From contig NZ_JPQU01000011.1 of NCBI RefSeq assembly GCF_000737245.1, positions 96,614 to 160,613 on the forward strand: a DNA stretch of 64,000 bases. The letters are read 5' to 3'. Numbering within the stretch: position 1 is the stretch's first letter; every line of letters begins with the position of its first letter. Below the pieces are notes generated by a model. It worked only from the letters and a program-made list of their open reading frames with translations, was not told where the DNA came from and did no database searches. Both the position numbers and the translations under genes were made by a program. Below, piece after piece: positions 11,044 through 20,676 of the stretch. The DNA is from Pseudomonas syringae (GTDB lineage: Bacteria > Pseudomonadota > Gammaproteobacteria > Pseudomonadales > Pseudomonadaceae).

Positions 11044-12384
11044 ATGACTACAAAAAAATATTTCGGAACCGACGGTATCCGCGGTCGAGTCGGGCAATTC
11101 CCCATCACTCCCGAATTCATGCTCAAGCTGGGCTGGGCGGCAGGGATGGCCTTCCGTCGTCTTGGTGCCTGCCGCATTCTGGTCGGAAAAGACACGCGTA
11201 TCTCTGGCTACATGTTCGAATCTGCGCTCGAGGCCGGACTTTCCGCTGCCGGTGCAGATGTGATGCTGCTGGGCCCGATGCCAACGCCTGCCATTGCCTA
11301 TCTGACGCGTACGTTCCACGCAGAAGCGGGCATTGTGATCAGCGCATCGCACAATCCGCACTACGACAACGGGATCAAGTTCTTCTCGGGTCAGGGCACC
11401 AAGTTGCCTGACGAGATTGAGCTCATGATCGAAGAGTTGATGGATACTCCGATGACCGTGGTCGAATCGGAGAAGCTCGGCAAGGTTTCGCGTATCAACG
11501 ACGCGGCCGGTCGCTATATAGAGTTTTGTAAAAGCAGCGTCCCGACCAGCACCGATTTCGCTGGCCTGAAGCTGGTCATCGACTGTGCTCACGGCGCGAC
11601 CTACAAAGTGGCGCCCAATGTCTTTCGCGAATTGGGTGCGCAAGTGACTGTGCTGTCAGCGCAGCCTGACGGTTTGAACATCAATGAAAACTGCGGCTCT
11701 ACCCATATGGGTGCGCTACAGGCTGCGGTTCTCGCCGGGCATGCTGATCTCGGCATCGGTTTTGACGGTGATGGTGACCGGGTACTGATGGTTGATCACA
11801 CCGGCGCTGTAGTTGATGGTGATGAGTTGCTGTTTATCATTGCTCGCGATCTTCATGCGCGTGGTCGTCTGCAGGGCGGTGTCGTCGGCACGTTGATGAG
11901 CAATCTGGGTCTTGAGTTGGCTTTGGCTGATCTCGATATCCCGTTTGTCCGCGCCAATGTGGGGGATCGCTACGTCATTGCCGAGCTTCTGGAGCGTAAC
12001 TGGCAGGTCGGTGGAGAGAACTCCGGTCATGTTGTCTGCTTCCAGCACACCACTACGGGTGATGCGATCATTGCGGCGCTTCAGGTGCTGCTCGCACTGC
12101 GTCGCAGTGGTGAAAGCCTTGCTCAGGCCCGTCAGGCGCTGCGCAAGTGTCCGCAGGTGCTGATCAATGTCCGGTTTTCCGGTGGCGTTGATCCGGTGAC
12201 TCATCCTGCTGTGCAGGAAGCTTGCGAGCGTGTAACGCTTGCAATGGCGGGTCGTGGTCGGGTGCTGTTGCGCAAATCAGGCACCGAGCCGTTGGTTCGT
12301 GTAATGGTGGAAGGTGAGGATGAAGATCAGGTCCGCGGCTATGCCGAGGAGCTGGCGAAGCTGGTAAGCGAAGTTTGCGCCTGA
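11044..12384 (+). CDS. glmM: Phosphoglucosamine mutase
   Basis: 446 aa. It converts glucosamine-6-phosphate to glucosamine-1-phosphate for peptidoglycan and LPS precursors. The phosphoserine loop is [11 protein letters not shown] with Ser102 as the phosphorylated residue. The Mg-binding DGDGDR motif is near 241-246, GGENSGH is the sugar-binding loop, and the C-terminal [15 protein letters not shown] binds phosphate. It is third in the ftsH-folP-glmM run; tpiA follows after 66 bp without a recognisable terminator. Confidence 0.97.
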   Translation: MTTKKYFGTDGIRGRVGQFPITPEFMLKLGWAAGMAFRRLGACRILVGKDTRISGYMFESALEAGLSAAGADVMLLGPMPTPAIAYLTRTFHAEAGIVISASHNPHYDNGIKFFSGQGTKLPDEIELMIEELMDTPMTVVESEKLGKVSRINDAAGRYIEFCKSSVPTSTDFAGLKLVIDCAHGATYKVAPNVFRELGAQVTVLSAQPDGLNINENCGSTHMGALQAAVLAGHADLGIGFDGDGDRVLMVDHTGAVVDGDELLFIIARDLHARGRLQGGVVGTLMSNLGLELALADLDIPFVRANVGDRYVIAELLERNWQVGGENSGHVVCFQHTTTGDAIIAALQVLLALRRSGESLAQARQALRKCPQVLINVRFSGGVDPVTHPAVQEACERVTLAMAGRGRVLLRKSGTEPLVRVMVEGEDEDQVRGYAEELAKLVSEVCA

Positions 12385-12450
12385 TTTCGGCTTGCCAGTG
12401 TTGAAAGTGTTGGGTAACATCTGCGCCCACTTTGACCGACGAGGTACAGC

Positions 12451-13206
12451 ATGCGTCGCCCTATGGTAGCTGGTAACTGGAAGATGCACGGTACCCGCGC
12501 CAGCGTCGCTGAGCTGATCGAGGGCCTTGGTAATCAGGTTCTCCCTGGCGGTGTTGATGTGGCGGTGTTTCCGTCGAGTCTGCACATCAACCTTGTGGTT
12601 GATGGTTTGCAGGGCAAATCGATTTCTGTAGGTGCGCAGGATTGTGCGCACCAGGCGGAGCAGGGTGCGTTGACCGGTGAGATATCTCCCGTTCAACTGG
12701 CCGATGCAGGTTGCAAGCTGGTGCTTGTTGGGCATTCGGAGCGTCGCCTGATCATGGGCGAAAGCGATGATGCGCTGATTCGCAAGTTCGCTGCAGCTCA
12801 GGCAAGCGGCCTTACGCCGGTACTGTGCATTGGTGAAACCCTTGAAGAGCGTGAAGCTGGTAAAACGCTTGAAGTTGTCGGGCAGCAGCTCGATAGCATC
12901 ATCGTAGAGCTGGGTATCGAAGCCTTCGTAAATGCAGTAATCGCTTACGAGCCTGTCTGGGCCATTGGTACCGGATTGACTGCTTCGCCTCAACAGGCGC
13001 AGGACGTGCACGCAGCTATACGTGCGCAGTTGGCGAAAGAGAATGCTGAGGTCGCACAAGGCGTGCGACTTCTTTATGGCGGCAGCGTGAAGGCGGCCAA
13101 TGCGGTCGAACTGTTCGGCATGCCGGATATCGATGGGGGCCTCATTGGTGGTGCCTCCCTGAATGCAGCTGAGTTCGGTGCGATCTGTCGCGCCGCGGGA
13201 AACTGA
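12451..13206 (+). CDS. tpiA: Triose-phosphate isomerase
   Basis: 251 aa TIM barrel. It interconverts dihydroxyacetone phosphate and glyceraldehyde-3-phosphate. Active-site residues are in place: Lys11 in AGNWKMHGT, His95 in LVGHSERR and Glu167 in [11 protein letters not shown], with the flexible loop 6 following. The phosphate-binding GGSVK is near 209. The secG start lies 4 bp after its stop, so translation is probably coupled. In E. coli these genes are unlinked, but tpiA-secG adjacency is normal in Pseudomonas. Confidence 0.97.
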   Translation: MRRPMVAGNWKMHGTRASVAELIEGLGNQVLPGGVDVAVFPSSLHINLVVDGLQGKSISVGAQDCAHQAEQGALTGEISPVQLADAGCKLVLVGHSERRLIMGESDDALIRKFAAAQASGLTPVLCIGETLEEREAGKTLEVVGQQLDSIIVELGIEAFVNAVIAYEPVWAIGTGLTASPQQAQDVHAAIRAQLAKENAEVAQGVRLLYGGSVKAANAVELFGMPDIDGGLIGGASLNAAEFGAICRAAGN

Positions 13207-13210
13207 AAAA

Positions 13211-13591
13211 ATGCTGGAAACAGTCGTAGTCGTTTTTCATCTGTTGGCCGCTCTGGGCGTTGTTGCTCTGGTATTGCTGCAGCAGGGTAAGGGTGCGGAC
13301 GCTGGTGCGTCTTTCGGAGCAGGTGCATCAAATACTGTATTCGGAAGCCAAGGTTCCTCTACCTTTCTTAGTAAGTTTACTGGTATACTCGCCGCAGCTT
13401 TTTTCATAACCAGCTTGGGGTTAGGTTACTATGCTAAAGAGAAAGCTCATGGGCTGACTCAAGCAGGTTTGCCAGATCCAGCGGTCATGGAAGTGAAGCA
13501 AAAACCGGCAGCAGATGATGTTCCGGTGCTCGAAGCGCAAAAGCCAGCAGTAGTTCCTGCTGACGTACCTCAAGCTCCAGAGCAGAAGTAA
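13211..13591 (+). CDS. secG: Protein translocase subunit SecG
   Basis: 126 aa. Accessory subunit of the SecYEG inner-membrane channel. Two transmembrane helices (about 1-21 and 55-75) flank the conserved cytoplasmic loop [24 protein letters not shown]. The C-terminal ~45 residues are a hydrophilic Pro/Ala/Lys-rich tail typical of the longer pseudomonad versions. The ATG at 13211 is used because the family begins [10 protein letters not shown]; a longer upstream frame runs inside tpiA. tRNA-Leu follows 45 bp later, as in other proteobacteria. Confidence 0.95.
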   Translation: MLETVVVVFHLLAALGVVALVLLQQGKGADAGASFGAGASNTVFGSQGSSTFLSKFTGILAAAFFITSLGLGYYAKEKAHGLTQAGLPDPAVMEVKQKPAADDVPVLEAQKPAVVPADVPQAPEQK

Positions 13592-13636
13592 GGTTTCAAC
13601 AGGCAGTGATGTTTGAGGCTGCCAAAGAGTTGTATT

Positions 13637-13722
13637 GCCGAGGTGGTGGAATTGGTAGACACGCAACCTTGAGGTGGTTGTGCCCATAGGGTGTAGGGGT
13701 TCGAGTCCCCTTCTCGGTACCA
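13637..13722 (+). tRNA. tRNA-Leu (anticodon GAG)
   Basis: 86 nt with an encoded CCA end. The acceptor GCCGAGG pairs with TCTCGGT (two wobble ends). The anticodon stem CAACC/GGTTG encloses TTGAGGT, giving anticodon GAG. It has the long class II variable arm, and the T arm GGGG-TTCGAGT-CCCC is perfect. An intrinsic terminator follows 11 bp later. Confidence 0.97.
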
Positions 13723-13733
13723 ATTATCAGGAG

Positions 13734-13756
13734 AGCCCGCTGTTGCGGGCTTTCTT
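13734..13756 (+). terminator. Intrinsic terminator after tRNA-Leu
   Basis: AGCCCGC (13734-13740), a TGTT loop and GCGGGCT (13745-13751) form a 7-bp GC-rich stem followed by TTCTT. It probably separates the tRNA-Leu and tRNA-fMet transcripts. Confidence 0.8.
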
Positions 13757-13818
13757 GTAGGTGGAAGGTTACATTGACCCTGCAAGGGATCAGTCGTATA
13801 CTTCCGCCCCAGCTTTGT

Positions 13819-13895
<77 letters not shown>

Positions 13896-13903
13896 GTTTA
13901 AGG

Positions 13904-13925
13904 AGCCCCTTTTAAGGGGCTTTTT
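13904..13925 (+). terminator. Intrinsic terminator after tRNA-fMet
   Basis: AGCCCCTT (13904-13911) pairs with AAGGGGCT (13914-13921) across a TT loop and is followed by TTTTG. It is a compact, strong hairpin that would have to be read through for cotranscription with rimP. Confidence 0.85.
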
Positions 13926-13970
13926 GTTAGCTGGATACTTTCAACGCCGCTGTTCGACGGCGTTTCAAGG

Positions 13971-13994
13971 ATGGGCGTTTCGCCCATTTTTTTA
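13971..13994 (+). terminator. Second terminator-like hairpin in the rimP leader
   Basis: ATGGGCG (13971-13977), a TTT loop and CGCCCAT (13981-13987) are followed by seven T. It lies 40 bp before the rimP start. A further stem AACGCCG/CGGCGTT precedes it at about 13943-13964. A terminator this close in front of a coding operon suggests controlled read-through (attenuation) of rimP-nusA-infB. In E. coli the corresponding leader is autoregulated by NusA; that role here is inferred. Confidence 0.75.
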
Positions 13995-14033
13995 TTTTGC
14001 ATAGCATGCACATACATGCACGAGGGGGTTCAG

Positions 14034-14492
14034 GTGTCGAGCAAGCTAGAAGAGCTGCAGGCCTTGCTGGCCCCGGTGGTCGTGGCCCTAGGCTATGAAT
14101 GCTGGGGTATTGAGTTTTCGGCTCAAGGTCGCCACTCAATGTTGCGCGTTTATATCGATAAAGAGGGCGGCGTGCTGGTGGACGATTGCGCCATCGTCAG
14201 CCGTCAGATCAGCGGTGTCCTGGACGTTGAAGATCCGATTTCCGTTGAATACACCCTTGAAGTTTCCTCGCCTGGCATGGAACGCCCACTGTTCACTCTT
14301 GAGCAGTTCGCAAAATTTGCCGGTGAACAAGTGAAGATCAAGCTGCGCTCGCCTTTCGAAGGCCGACGCAACTTTCAGGGCCTTCTACGCGGTGTAGAAG
14401 AGCAGGACATTGTGGTGCAGGTTGAAGACCATGAGTTCCTGCTGCCGATCGATATGATCGACAAGGCCAACATTATTCCCACGTTTGACTGA
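14034..14492 (+). CDS. rimP: Ribosome maturation factor RimP
   Basis: 152 aa. It binds the 30S subunit and helps assembly of its head. It has the N-terminal alpha/beta domain ([20 protein letters not shown]) and the C-terminal SH3-like barrel (from about residue 90) of the family. The GTG start at 14034 has GAGGGGG at 14022-14027 and gives the standard N terminus [21 protein letters not shown]. An ATG at 14016 in the same frame would add six residues and lacks a ribosome site. First protein gene of the rimP-nusA-infB operon. Confidence 0.95.
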   Translation: MSSKLEELQALLAPVVVALGYECWGIEFSAQGRHSMLRVYIDKEGGVLVDDCAIVSRQISGVLDVEDPISVEYTLEVSSPGMERPLFTLEQFAKFAGEQVKIKLRSPFEGRRNFQGLLRGVEEQDIVVQVEDHEFLLPIDMIDKANIIPTFD

Positions 14493-14551
14493 TACGTGCC
14501 AAATACTGCGGATCCCGCGGATCCAATGGCTTGCGAAAGGCGAGGCGTACG

Positions 14552-16033
14552 ATGAGCAAAGAAGTACTGCTGGTTGTTGAGTCGGTGTCCAATGAAAAGG
14601 GCGTCCCGGCAGGAGTGATTTTTGAGGCGCTTGAGTTGGCTCTGGCCACCGCGACTAAAAAACGCTTTGAAGATGAAGTTGAGCTGCGTGTAGAAATCAA
14701 TCGTCAGACGGGTAACTACGAGACGTTCCGCCGCTGGACTGTTGTCGAAGACGAAGACCTGGACGATCCGGCTTACGAGTTGGCAGTTGATCAGGCTCAA
14801 GAGAAGCGCCCGGGTGCTGTAGCGGGCGATCTGATCGAAGAAAAAATCGAATCTATCGAATTTGGTCGTATCGCTGCGCAAACCGCCAAGCAAGTCATTG
14901 TGCAGAAGGTTCGCGAAGCTGAGCGCGCGCAGGTTGTTGATGCGTATCGCGAGCGTCTGGGCGAGATCATCTCCGGTACCGTCAAGAAAGTTACCCGTGA
15001 CAACGTGATCGTTGACTTGGGTAACAATGCTGAAGCGTTGCTGGCCCGTGAAGACATTATTTCCCGCGAAACCTTCCGCGTAGGTGTCCGTTTGCGGGCC
15101 CTGCTGAAGGAAATTCGTACTGAAAACCGTGGCCCTCAGCTGATCCTGTCGCGTACAGCGCCAGAGATGCTGATCGAGCTTTTCCGCATTGAAGTGCCGG
15201 AAATTGCCGAAGGTCTGATTGAGGTGATGGCTGCCTCTCGTGACCCGGGTTCGCGTGCAAAAATCGCTGTTCGCTCCAAGGACAAACGAATCGACCCACA
15301 AGGCGCCTGCATCGGCATGCGCGGTTCGCGAGTTCAGGCTGTTTCGGGCGAACTGGGTGGCGAGCGAGTGGATATTGTCCTCTGGGACGACAATCCGGCT
15401 CAGTTCGTTATCAATGCGATGTCCCCGGCGGAAGTTGCGGCAATCATCGTTGATGAAGATGCCCATGCCATGGATATCGCGGTCGGTGCCGACAACCTGG
15501 CTCAGGCCATTGGTCGCGGCGGTCAGAACGTGCGTCTGGCCAGCCAGTTGACCGGTTGGACCCTGAACGTCATGACCGAATCGGACATCCAGGCCAAGCA
15601 GCAAGCAGAGACCGGTGACATTCTGCGCAACTTCATCGAAGAGCTGGAAGTCGACGAAGATCTGGCGCAGGTGCTGGTTGATGAAGGCTTCACCAGCCTG
15701 GAAGAGATTGCCTACGTACCGGTGGAGGAGATGCTCAACATCGACGGCTTTGACGAGGAAACCGTCAACGAGCTTCGCGCTCGGGCCAAGGATCGTTTGT
15801 TGACCAAAGCCATCGCTACAGAGGAAAAGCTGGCAGACGCCCATCCGGCCGAAGACCTGCTCTCACTTGAGGGTATGGACAAGGATTTGGCGATGGAACT
15901 GGCGGTGCGCGGCGTAGTTACCCGCGAAGACCTGGCCGAGCAGTCTATTGACGATCTGCTCGACATCGACGGCATCGACGATATTCGTGCCGGCAAGTTG
16001 ATCATGGCCGCCCGAGCCCACTGGTTCGAGTAA
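14552..16033 (+). CDS. nusA: Transcription termination/antitermination factor NusA
   Basis: 493 aa. It binds RNA polymerase and nascent RNA, and promotes pausing, intrinsic termination and rRNA antitermination. Domains in order are an N-terminal polymerase-binding domain (1-125), S1 (about 135-200), two KH domains (about 230-345, with GMRGSRVQ and [11 protein letters not shown]), and two C-terminal acidic helical repeats (from about 365 and 440) as in E. coli. The start ATG at 14552 matches the family [16 protein letters not shown]; upstream in-frame codons lack a ribosome site. infB follows after 27 bp. Confidence 0.97.
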   Translation: MSKEVLLVVESVSNEKGVPAGVIFEALELALATATKKRFEDEVELRVEINRQTGNYETFRRWTVVEDEDLDDPAYELAVDQAQEKRPGAVAGDLIEEKIESIEFGRIAAQTAKQVIVQKVREAERAQVVDAYRERLGEIISGTVKKVTRDNVIVDLGNNAEALLAREDIISRETFRVGVRLRALLKEIRTENRGPQLILSRTAPEMLIELFRIEVPEIAEGLIEVMAASRDPGSRAKIAVRSKDKRIDPQGACIGMRGSRVQAVSGELGGERVDIVLWDDNPAQFVINAMSPAEVAAIIVDEDAHAMDIAVGADNLAQAIGRGGQNVRLASQLTGWTLNVMTESDIQAKQQAETGDILRNFIEELEVDEDLAQVLVDEGFTSLEEIAYVPVEEMLNIDGFDEETVNELRARAKDRLLTKAIATEEKLADAHPAEDLLSLEGMDKDLAMELAVRGVVTREDLAEQSIDDLLDIDGIDDIRAGKLIMAARAHWFE

Positions 16034-16060
16034 TTAGGCGCGGCCTGAGGAGAGAAGTGC

Positions 16061-18589
16061 ATGACGCAAGTCACGGTGAAACAACTGGCCGATGAGGTCA
16101 AAACACCGGTAGAGCGCCTGTTGCAGCAGATGCGTGAGGCAGGTCTGCCGCACACCGCCGCCGAAGAACATGTGACTGACAGTGAGAAGCAATCTTTGCT
16201 GACTCACTTGAAGAGCAGTCACAAGGCGAAAGTGGAAGAACCACGCAAGATTACGCTGCAGCGTAAAACTACCAGCACCCTGCGTGTTGCTGGCAGCAAA
16301 AGCATCAGTGTTGAAGTACGCAAGAAAAAAGTATTCGTACAGCGTAGCCCGGAAGAAATCGAAGCCGAGCGTAAGCGTGAGCTGGACGAGCGTCGTGCGG
16401 TAGAAAATGCTGCACGTCAAAAGGCTGAAGAAGAAGCCAAGCGTCGCGCTGAAGAAGAAGCGCGCAACCAGCCTTCTGCTCCCGCGAATGCTGCTTCTGA
16501 AGCCGTGGCCGCTCCGGCAGCCCCTGCTCCAGCCGCTCAGCAGCCAGCGCACGAAGCGCCGGTTGCCGCGCCAGCCCCTGCTCCGGCAGAAGCTCGCAAG
16601 CGAGACGAACAGCGCCGCCCGGACAAACCGCGCAGCGACGACAGAAATGCACGTGGCGGCGACGGCGATCGCAAGAACGCCCCGCATCGTGCTTCTGTAA
16701 AAGAAAAAGCACCGGCACCACGCGTGGCGCCTCGCACTACCGACGAAGAAAGCGATGGCTTCCGTCGCGGCGGTCGTGGCAAGGCCAAACTGAAGAAGCG
16801 TAATGCTCACGGTTTCCAGAGCCCAACAGGTCCTCTGGTTCGTGACGTGAAAATCGGTGAGACCATCTCTGTCGGCGACCTGGCACAACAAATGTCGGTC
16901 AAGGCAGCTGAGATCATCAAGTTCATGTTCAAGCTGGGTACTCCAGCCACCATCAACCAGGTACTGGATCAGGAAACTGCCCAACTGGTTGCTGAAGAAC
17001 TGGGCCACAAAGTTACGCTGGTAAGCGACACCGCTCTGGAAGATTCCCTGGCAGAGTCGTTGAAGTTTGAAGGTGAAACCTTCTCCCGTGCGCCGGTTGT
17101 GACCGTAATGGGCCACGTTGACCACGGTAAGACTTCCCTGCTCGACTACATCCGTCGTGCCAAGGTTGCAGCGGGCGAAGCCGGCGGCATCACTCAGCAC
17201 ATCGGTGCATACCACGTTGAAACCGAACGCGGCATGGTCACTTTCCTCGATACCCCGGGCCACGCCGCGTTTACCGCGATGCGTGCTCGTGGTGCCAAGG
17301 CGACTGACATCGTGATTCTGGTTGTCGCGGCGGACGACGGCGTTATGCCGCAGACCATCGAGGCAGTACAGCACGCCAAGGCTGCTGGTGTTCCTCTGGT
17401 TGTTGCAGTGAACAAGATCGACAAGCCGGGCGCCGATCTCGATCGCATCCGTAGCGAGTTGTCGGTTCACGGTGTGACGTCTGAAGAGTGGGGCGGTGAA
17501 ACGCCGTTCGTTTCGGTCTCCGCGAAGATGGGTACCGGCGTCGACGAACTGCTTGAAGCCGTTCTGTTGCAGGCTGAAGTTCTGGAACTGACAGCTACAC
17601 CTTCGGCCCCAGGTCGCGGTGTTGTCGTTGAATCCCGTCTCGACAAGGGCCGCGGCCCGGTTGCGACCGTTCTGGTTCAGGACGGTACGCTGCGTCAAGG
17701 CGACATGGTGCTGGTCGGTTCGAACTACGGCCGCGTTCGCGCCATGCTCGACGAGAACGGCAAGCCAATCAAGGAAGCAGGTCCAGCCATTCCAGTCGAA
17801 ATTCTCGGCCTGGACGGTACACCGGACGCTGGCGACGAGATGAGCGTTGTTGCTGACGAGAAGAAAGCCCGTGAAGTGGCTCTGTTCCGTCAAGGCAAGT
17901 TCCGCGAAGTCAAACTGGCCCGTGCCCACGCTGGCAAGCTGGAGAACATCTTCGAGAACATGGGTCAGGAAGAGAAGAAGACGCTTAACATCGTCCTCAA
18001 ATCTGATGTCCGTGGTTCCCTGGAAGCTCTGCAGGGCGCATTGAACGGCCTGGGTAACGACGAAGTGCAAGTGCGTGTGGTCGGTGGCGGTGTCGGTGGT
18101 ATCACCGAGAGCGACGCTAACCTGGCGCTGGCTTCCAACGCTGTACTGTTCGGTTTCAACGTGCGTGCCGATGCTGGCGCTCGCAGAATCGTCGAGCAGG
18201 AAGGTCTGGATATGCGTTACTACAACGTGATCTACGACATCATCGAAGACGTCAAGAAAGCCCTTACCGGTATGCTTGGCAGCGACGTCCGGGAGAATAT
18301 CCTGGGTGTTGCCGAAGTCCGCGACGTGTTCCGTTCGCCGAAATTCGGTGCAATTGCTGGCTGTATGGTTATCGAAGGTGTTGTGCACCGTAACCGTCCA
18401 ATCCGCGTACTGCGTGAAGATATCGTTATCTTCGAAGGCGAGCTGGAATCCCTGCGTCGCTTCAAGGATGACGCTTCCGAAGTTCGTGCCGGCATGGAAT
18501 GTGGTATTGGCGTCAAGAGCTACAACGACGTCAAAGTCGGTGACAAGATCGAAGTCTTCGAGAAGGTCCAAGTGGCTCGCAGCCTTTAA
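16061..18589 (+). CDS. infB: Translation initiation factor IF-2
   Basis: 842 aa. GTPase that places initiator fMet-tRNA on the ribosome, whose gene lies 2 kb upstream. It begins with an IF2_N module ([20 protein letters not shown]). A highly charged, Ala/Pro/Lys/Arg-rich linker (about 100-255) and a second IF2_N module follow. The G domain has [12 protein letters not shown] near 351-362, DTPGHAAF and NKIDKP. Domains II-IV end at the C terminus. The low-complexity linker creates long spurious frames on the other strand. Confidence 0.98.
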   Translation: MTQVTVKQLADEVKTPVERLLQQMREAGLPHTAAEEHVTDSEKQSLLTHLKSSHKAKVEEPRKITLQRKTTSTLRVAGSKSISVEVRKKKVFVQRSPEEIEAERKRELDERRAVENAARQKAEEEAKRRAEEEARNQPSAPANAASEAVAAPAAPAPAAQQPAHEAPVAAPAPAPAEARKRDEQRRPDKPRSDDRNARGGDGDRKNAPHRASVKEKAPAPRVAPRTTDEESDGFRRGGRGKAKLKKRNAHGFQSPTGPLVRDVKIGETISVGDLAQQMSVKAAEIIKFMFKLGTPATINQVLDQETAQLVAEELGHKVTLVSDTALEDSLAESLKFEGETFSRAPVVTVMGHVDHGKTSLLDYIRRAKVAAGEAGGITQHIGAYHVETERGMVTFLDTPGHAAFTAMRARGAKATDIVILVVAADDGVMPQTIEAVQHAKAAGVPLVVAVNKIDKPGADLDRIRSELSVHGVTSEEWGGETPFVSVSAKMGTGVDELLEAVLLQAEVLELTATPSAPGRGVVVESRLDKGRGPVATVLVQDGTLRQGDMVLVGSNYGRVRAMLDENGKPIKEAGPAIPVEILGLDGTPDAGDEMSVVADEKKAREVALFRQGKFREVKLARAHAGKLENIFENMGQEEKKTLNIVLKSDVRGSLEALQGALNGLGNDEVQVRVVGGGVGGITESDANLALASNAVLFGFNVRADAGARRIVEQEGLDMRYYNVIYDIIEDVKKALTGMLGSDVRENILGVAEVRDVFRSPKFGAIAGCMVIEGVVHRNRPIRVLREDIVIFEGELESLRRFKDDASEVRAGMECGIGVKSYNDVKVGDKIEVFEKVQVARSL

Positions 18590-18661
18590 GTCGCGAGCTA
18601 TAGGAGCCATGGCAGGTCGTAGCATGAAAATGCCGCAGCCCCTGTCATGGGCTCAACACGC

Positions 18662-18695
18662 AACGCCCGGTCCGACTTCTGTCAGGCCGGGCGTT
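18662..18695 (+). other. Intercistronic hairpin between infB and rbfA
   Basis: AACGCCCGG (18662-18670) pairs with CCGGGCGTT (18687-18695) around a 16-nt loop. Only TTT follows, so it is at best a leaky terminator or an mRNA-processing structure in the 161-bp gap. Confidence 0.45.
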
Positions 18696-18750
18696 TGCCG
18701 CTTTCAGACCGCGAGGGTTTCGTCCCCGGTCAGTATCAGGTAGCAAAACC

Positions 18751-19164
18751 ATGGCAAAAGAATATAGCCGTACCCAACGCATTGGCGATCAGATGCAGCG
18801 CGAGCTGGCTCAACTGATCCGTCGCGAAATCAAAGATCCACGCGTCGGCCTGGTCACCATCACAGCGGTTGATGTCAGCCGCGATGTTGGTCACGCCAAG
18901 ATTTTCATGACCGTGATGGGTCAGGACAGCGCTGAAGAAATCGCTCAGACCATCAAGGTGCTAAACGCCGCCGCAGGTTTCCTGCGTATGCAGCTGGCTC
19001 GTGAAATGAAGCTGCGCAGCGTTCCGCAATTGCACTTCCACTACGACGAAAGCGTCGTGCGTGGCGCGCACCTGTCGGCGTTGATCGAGCGTGCTGTTGC
19101 CGAAGACGGTCAGCATTCAGGCGATGCGCCGCAAAGCGCCAAGCCAGATAGCACCGAGGAGTAA
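18751..19164 (+). CDS. rbfA: 30S ribosome-binding factor RbfA
   Basis: 137 aa KH-like cold-shock protein needed for 16S rRNA 5' end maturation. Family motifs are [27 protein letters not shown] at the start and the region [12 protein letters not shown]. The C-terminal ~20 residues are a disordered acidic tail. truB begins 3 bp after the stop, so the two are translationally linked. Confidence 0.96.
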   Translation: MAKEYSRTQRIGDQMQRELAQLIRREIKDPRVGLVTITAVDVSRDVGHAKIFMTVMGQDSAEEIAQTIKVLNAAAGFLRMQLAREMKLRSVPQLHFHYDESVVRGAHLSALIERAVAEDGQHSGDAPQSAKPDSTEE

Positions 19165-19167
19165 AGG

Positions 19168-20085
19168 GTGGCTCAGGTCAAGCGTATACGCCGCAACGTC
19201 AGCGGGATCATTCTGCTCGACAAGCCGCTGGGCTTTACTTCCAACGCCGCCTTGCAGAAGGTTCGTTGGTTGCTCAACGCCGAAAAGGCGGGGCACACCG
19301 GTAGCCTCGATCCACTGGCCAGTGGCGTGCTGCCATTGTGTTTTGGCGAGGCGACCAAGTTCTCACAATACCTGCTCGATTCGGACAAATCCTACGAGAC
19401 TGTTGCGCAACTGGGTAAGACCACCACCACCGGCGATGCCGAAGGTGAGGTTTTGCAAACCCGGGCGGTGACCGTTGGTCGTGCCGATATCGAGGCCGCG
19501 CTGCCGCATTTTCGCGGTGAAATCAGTCAGATACCGCCGATGTACTCCGCGCTCAAGCGTGATGGCCAGCCACTCTACAAGCTGGCTCGGGCCGGGGAAG
19601 TAGTGGAGCGCGAGCCTCGTTCTGTTACTATTGCGCGCCTGGAATTGCTCGATTGTGACGCCGATACCGCGCGCCTCTCGGTCGATTGCACCAAAGGTAC
19701 ATATATACGTACCCTGGTTGAGGACATCGGTGAGAAACTGGGCTGCGGTGCTTACGTCGCTCAGCTGCGCCGGACTCAGGCAGGTCCTTTCAGTCTGGCA
19801 CAGACGGTCACGCTGGAAGAGTTGGAGGCGGTACACGCTGAAGGCGGTAATGAGGCAGTCGATCGTTTCCTGATGCCTTCTGATAGCGGCTTGCAGCACT
19901 GGCCGGTATTACAGTTTTCGGAACACAGTTCGTTTTACTGGTTGCATGGTCAACCCGTAAGAGCACCGGATGCGCCGCAGTTCGGCATGGTTCGGGTGCA
20001 GGATCACAATGGTCGCTTCATCGGTATTGGTGAAGTGAGCGAAGACGGGCGGATCGCGCCACGTCGCTTGATTCGGTCAGAATGA
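19168..20085 (+). CDS. truB: tRNA pseudouridine-55 synthase
   Basis: 305 aa. It isomerises U55 in the T-loop of tRNAs. Catalytic Asp48 lies in [15 protein letters not shown]; other motifs are the RNA-contacting [16 protein letters not shown] and the [13 protein letters not shown] segment. The C terminus carries the TruB second/PUA-like domain ending RRLIRSE. The GTG start at 19168 has GAGGAG ending 6 bp upstream inside the rbfA 3' end. Confidence 0.97.
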   Translation: MAQVKRIRRNVSGIILLDKPLGFTSNAALQKVRWLLNAEKAGHTGSLDPLASGVLPLCFGEATKFSQYLLDSDKSYETVAQLGKTTTTGDAEGEVLQTRAVTVGRADIEAALPHFRGEISQIPPMYSALKRDGQPLYKLARAGEVVEREPRSVTIARLELLDCDADTARLSVDCTKGTYIRTLVEDIGEKLGCGAYVAQLRRTQAGPFSLAQTVTLEELEAVHAEGGNEAVDRFLMPSDSGLQHWPVLQFSEHSSFYWLHGQPVRAPDAPQFGMVRVQDHNGRFIGIGEVSEDGRIAPRRLIRSE

Positions 20086-20235
20086 CCGGACCCGCTCGGT
20101 CAGGGTTTCCTGGCTGGGAGGTATGAGGATGGCTGTTAACAGGCACGGTCATTCCTCCCTTTTAATACGAGAGTTTGCTCTCGGCCTGTTGAAATCGTCT
20201 CTTCGGAGCGGTTTCCTGATTAAAGGATTGCCCAC

Positions 20236-20505
20236 ATGGCACTCAGCGTTGAAGAAAAAGCTCAGATCGTAACCGACTACCAGCAAGCTGTTGGTGACAC
20301 TGGTTCGCCAGAAGTGCAAGTTGCACTGCTGACCGCCAACATCAACAAACTGCAAGGCCACTTCAAGGCCAACGGTAAAGATCACCACTCCCGTCGTGGT
20401 CTGATCCGTATGGTAAACCAGCGTCGCAAGCTGCTGGATTACCTGAAAGGTAAGGACGTTAGCCGTTACAGCGCCCTGATCGGTCGTCTGGGTCTGCGTC
20501 GCTAA
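20236..20505 (+). CDS. rpsO: 30S ribosomal protein S15
   Basis: 89 aa. Primary 16S-binding protein of the 30S platform. The sequence is typical throughout ([48 protein letters not shown]). The 150-bp gap after truB holds a short TGACCG/CGGTCA stem at about 20084-20102 and the rpsO leader, which in E. coli folds into an S15-binding pseudoknot; I cannot establish that fold here by eye. Confidence 0.97.
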   Translation: MALSVEEKAQIVTDYQQAVGDTGSPEVQVALLTANINKLQGHFKANGKDHHSRRGLIRMVNQRRKLLDYLKGKDVSRYSALIGRLGLRR

Positions 20506-20518
20506 TAACGACTCGGAT

Positions 20519-20581
20519 AGAGGTTGGTTGTCTGTTTTGATTCGCCTGTTGTTCGGCGACTCTGGCAGGCTCCCAGCCTCT
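20519..20581 (+). promoter_or_regulatory. Long stem-loop in the rpsO-pnp intergenic leader
   Basis: AGAGGTTGG (20519-20527) pairs with CCAGCCTCT (20573-20581, one wobble), and an inner CGCC/GGCG helix lies within the loop. A leader stem at this place is cut by RNase III in E. coli and lets PNPase destabilise its own mRNA. The structure is seen; the same autoregulation here is inferred. Confidence 0.5.
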
Positions 20582-20676
20582 AGTTGTATCTGGACTGTCG
20601 TGGGGCCGATTCCCCGCACTGCCCAAGAATTCGCAAGAAACCAGTTCCCCAAGAGCCACAAAGAAGGTAGGAAACC

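Noticed and set aside
16034..18625. 863-codon open frame opposite infB
   Set aside because: Antisense shadow of a biased gene; its Arg/Ser/Gly-rich part is the complement of the IF-2 low-complexity linker.
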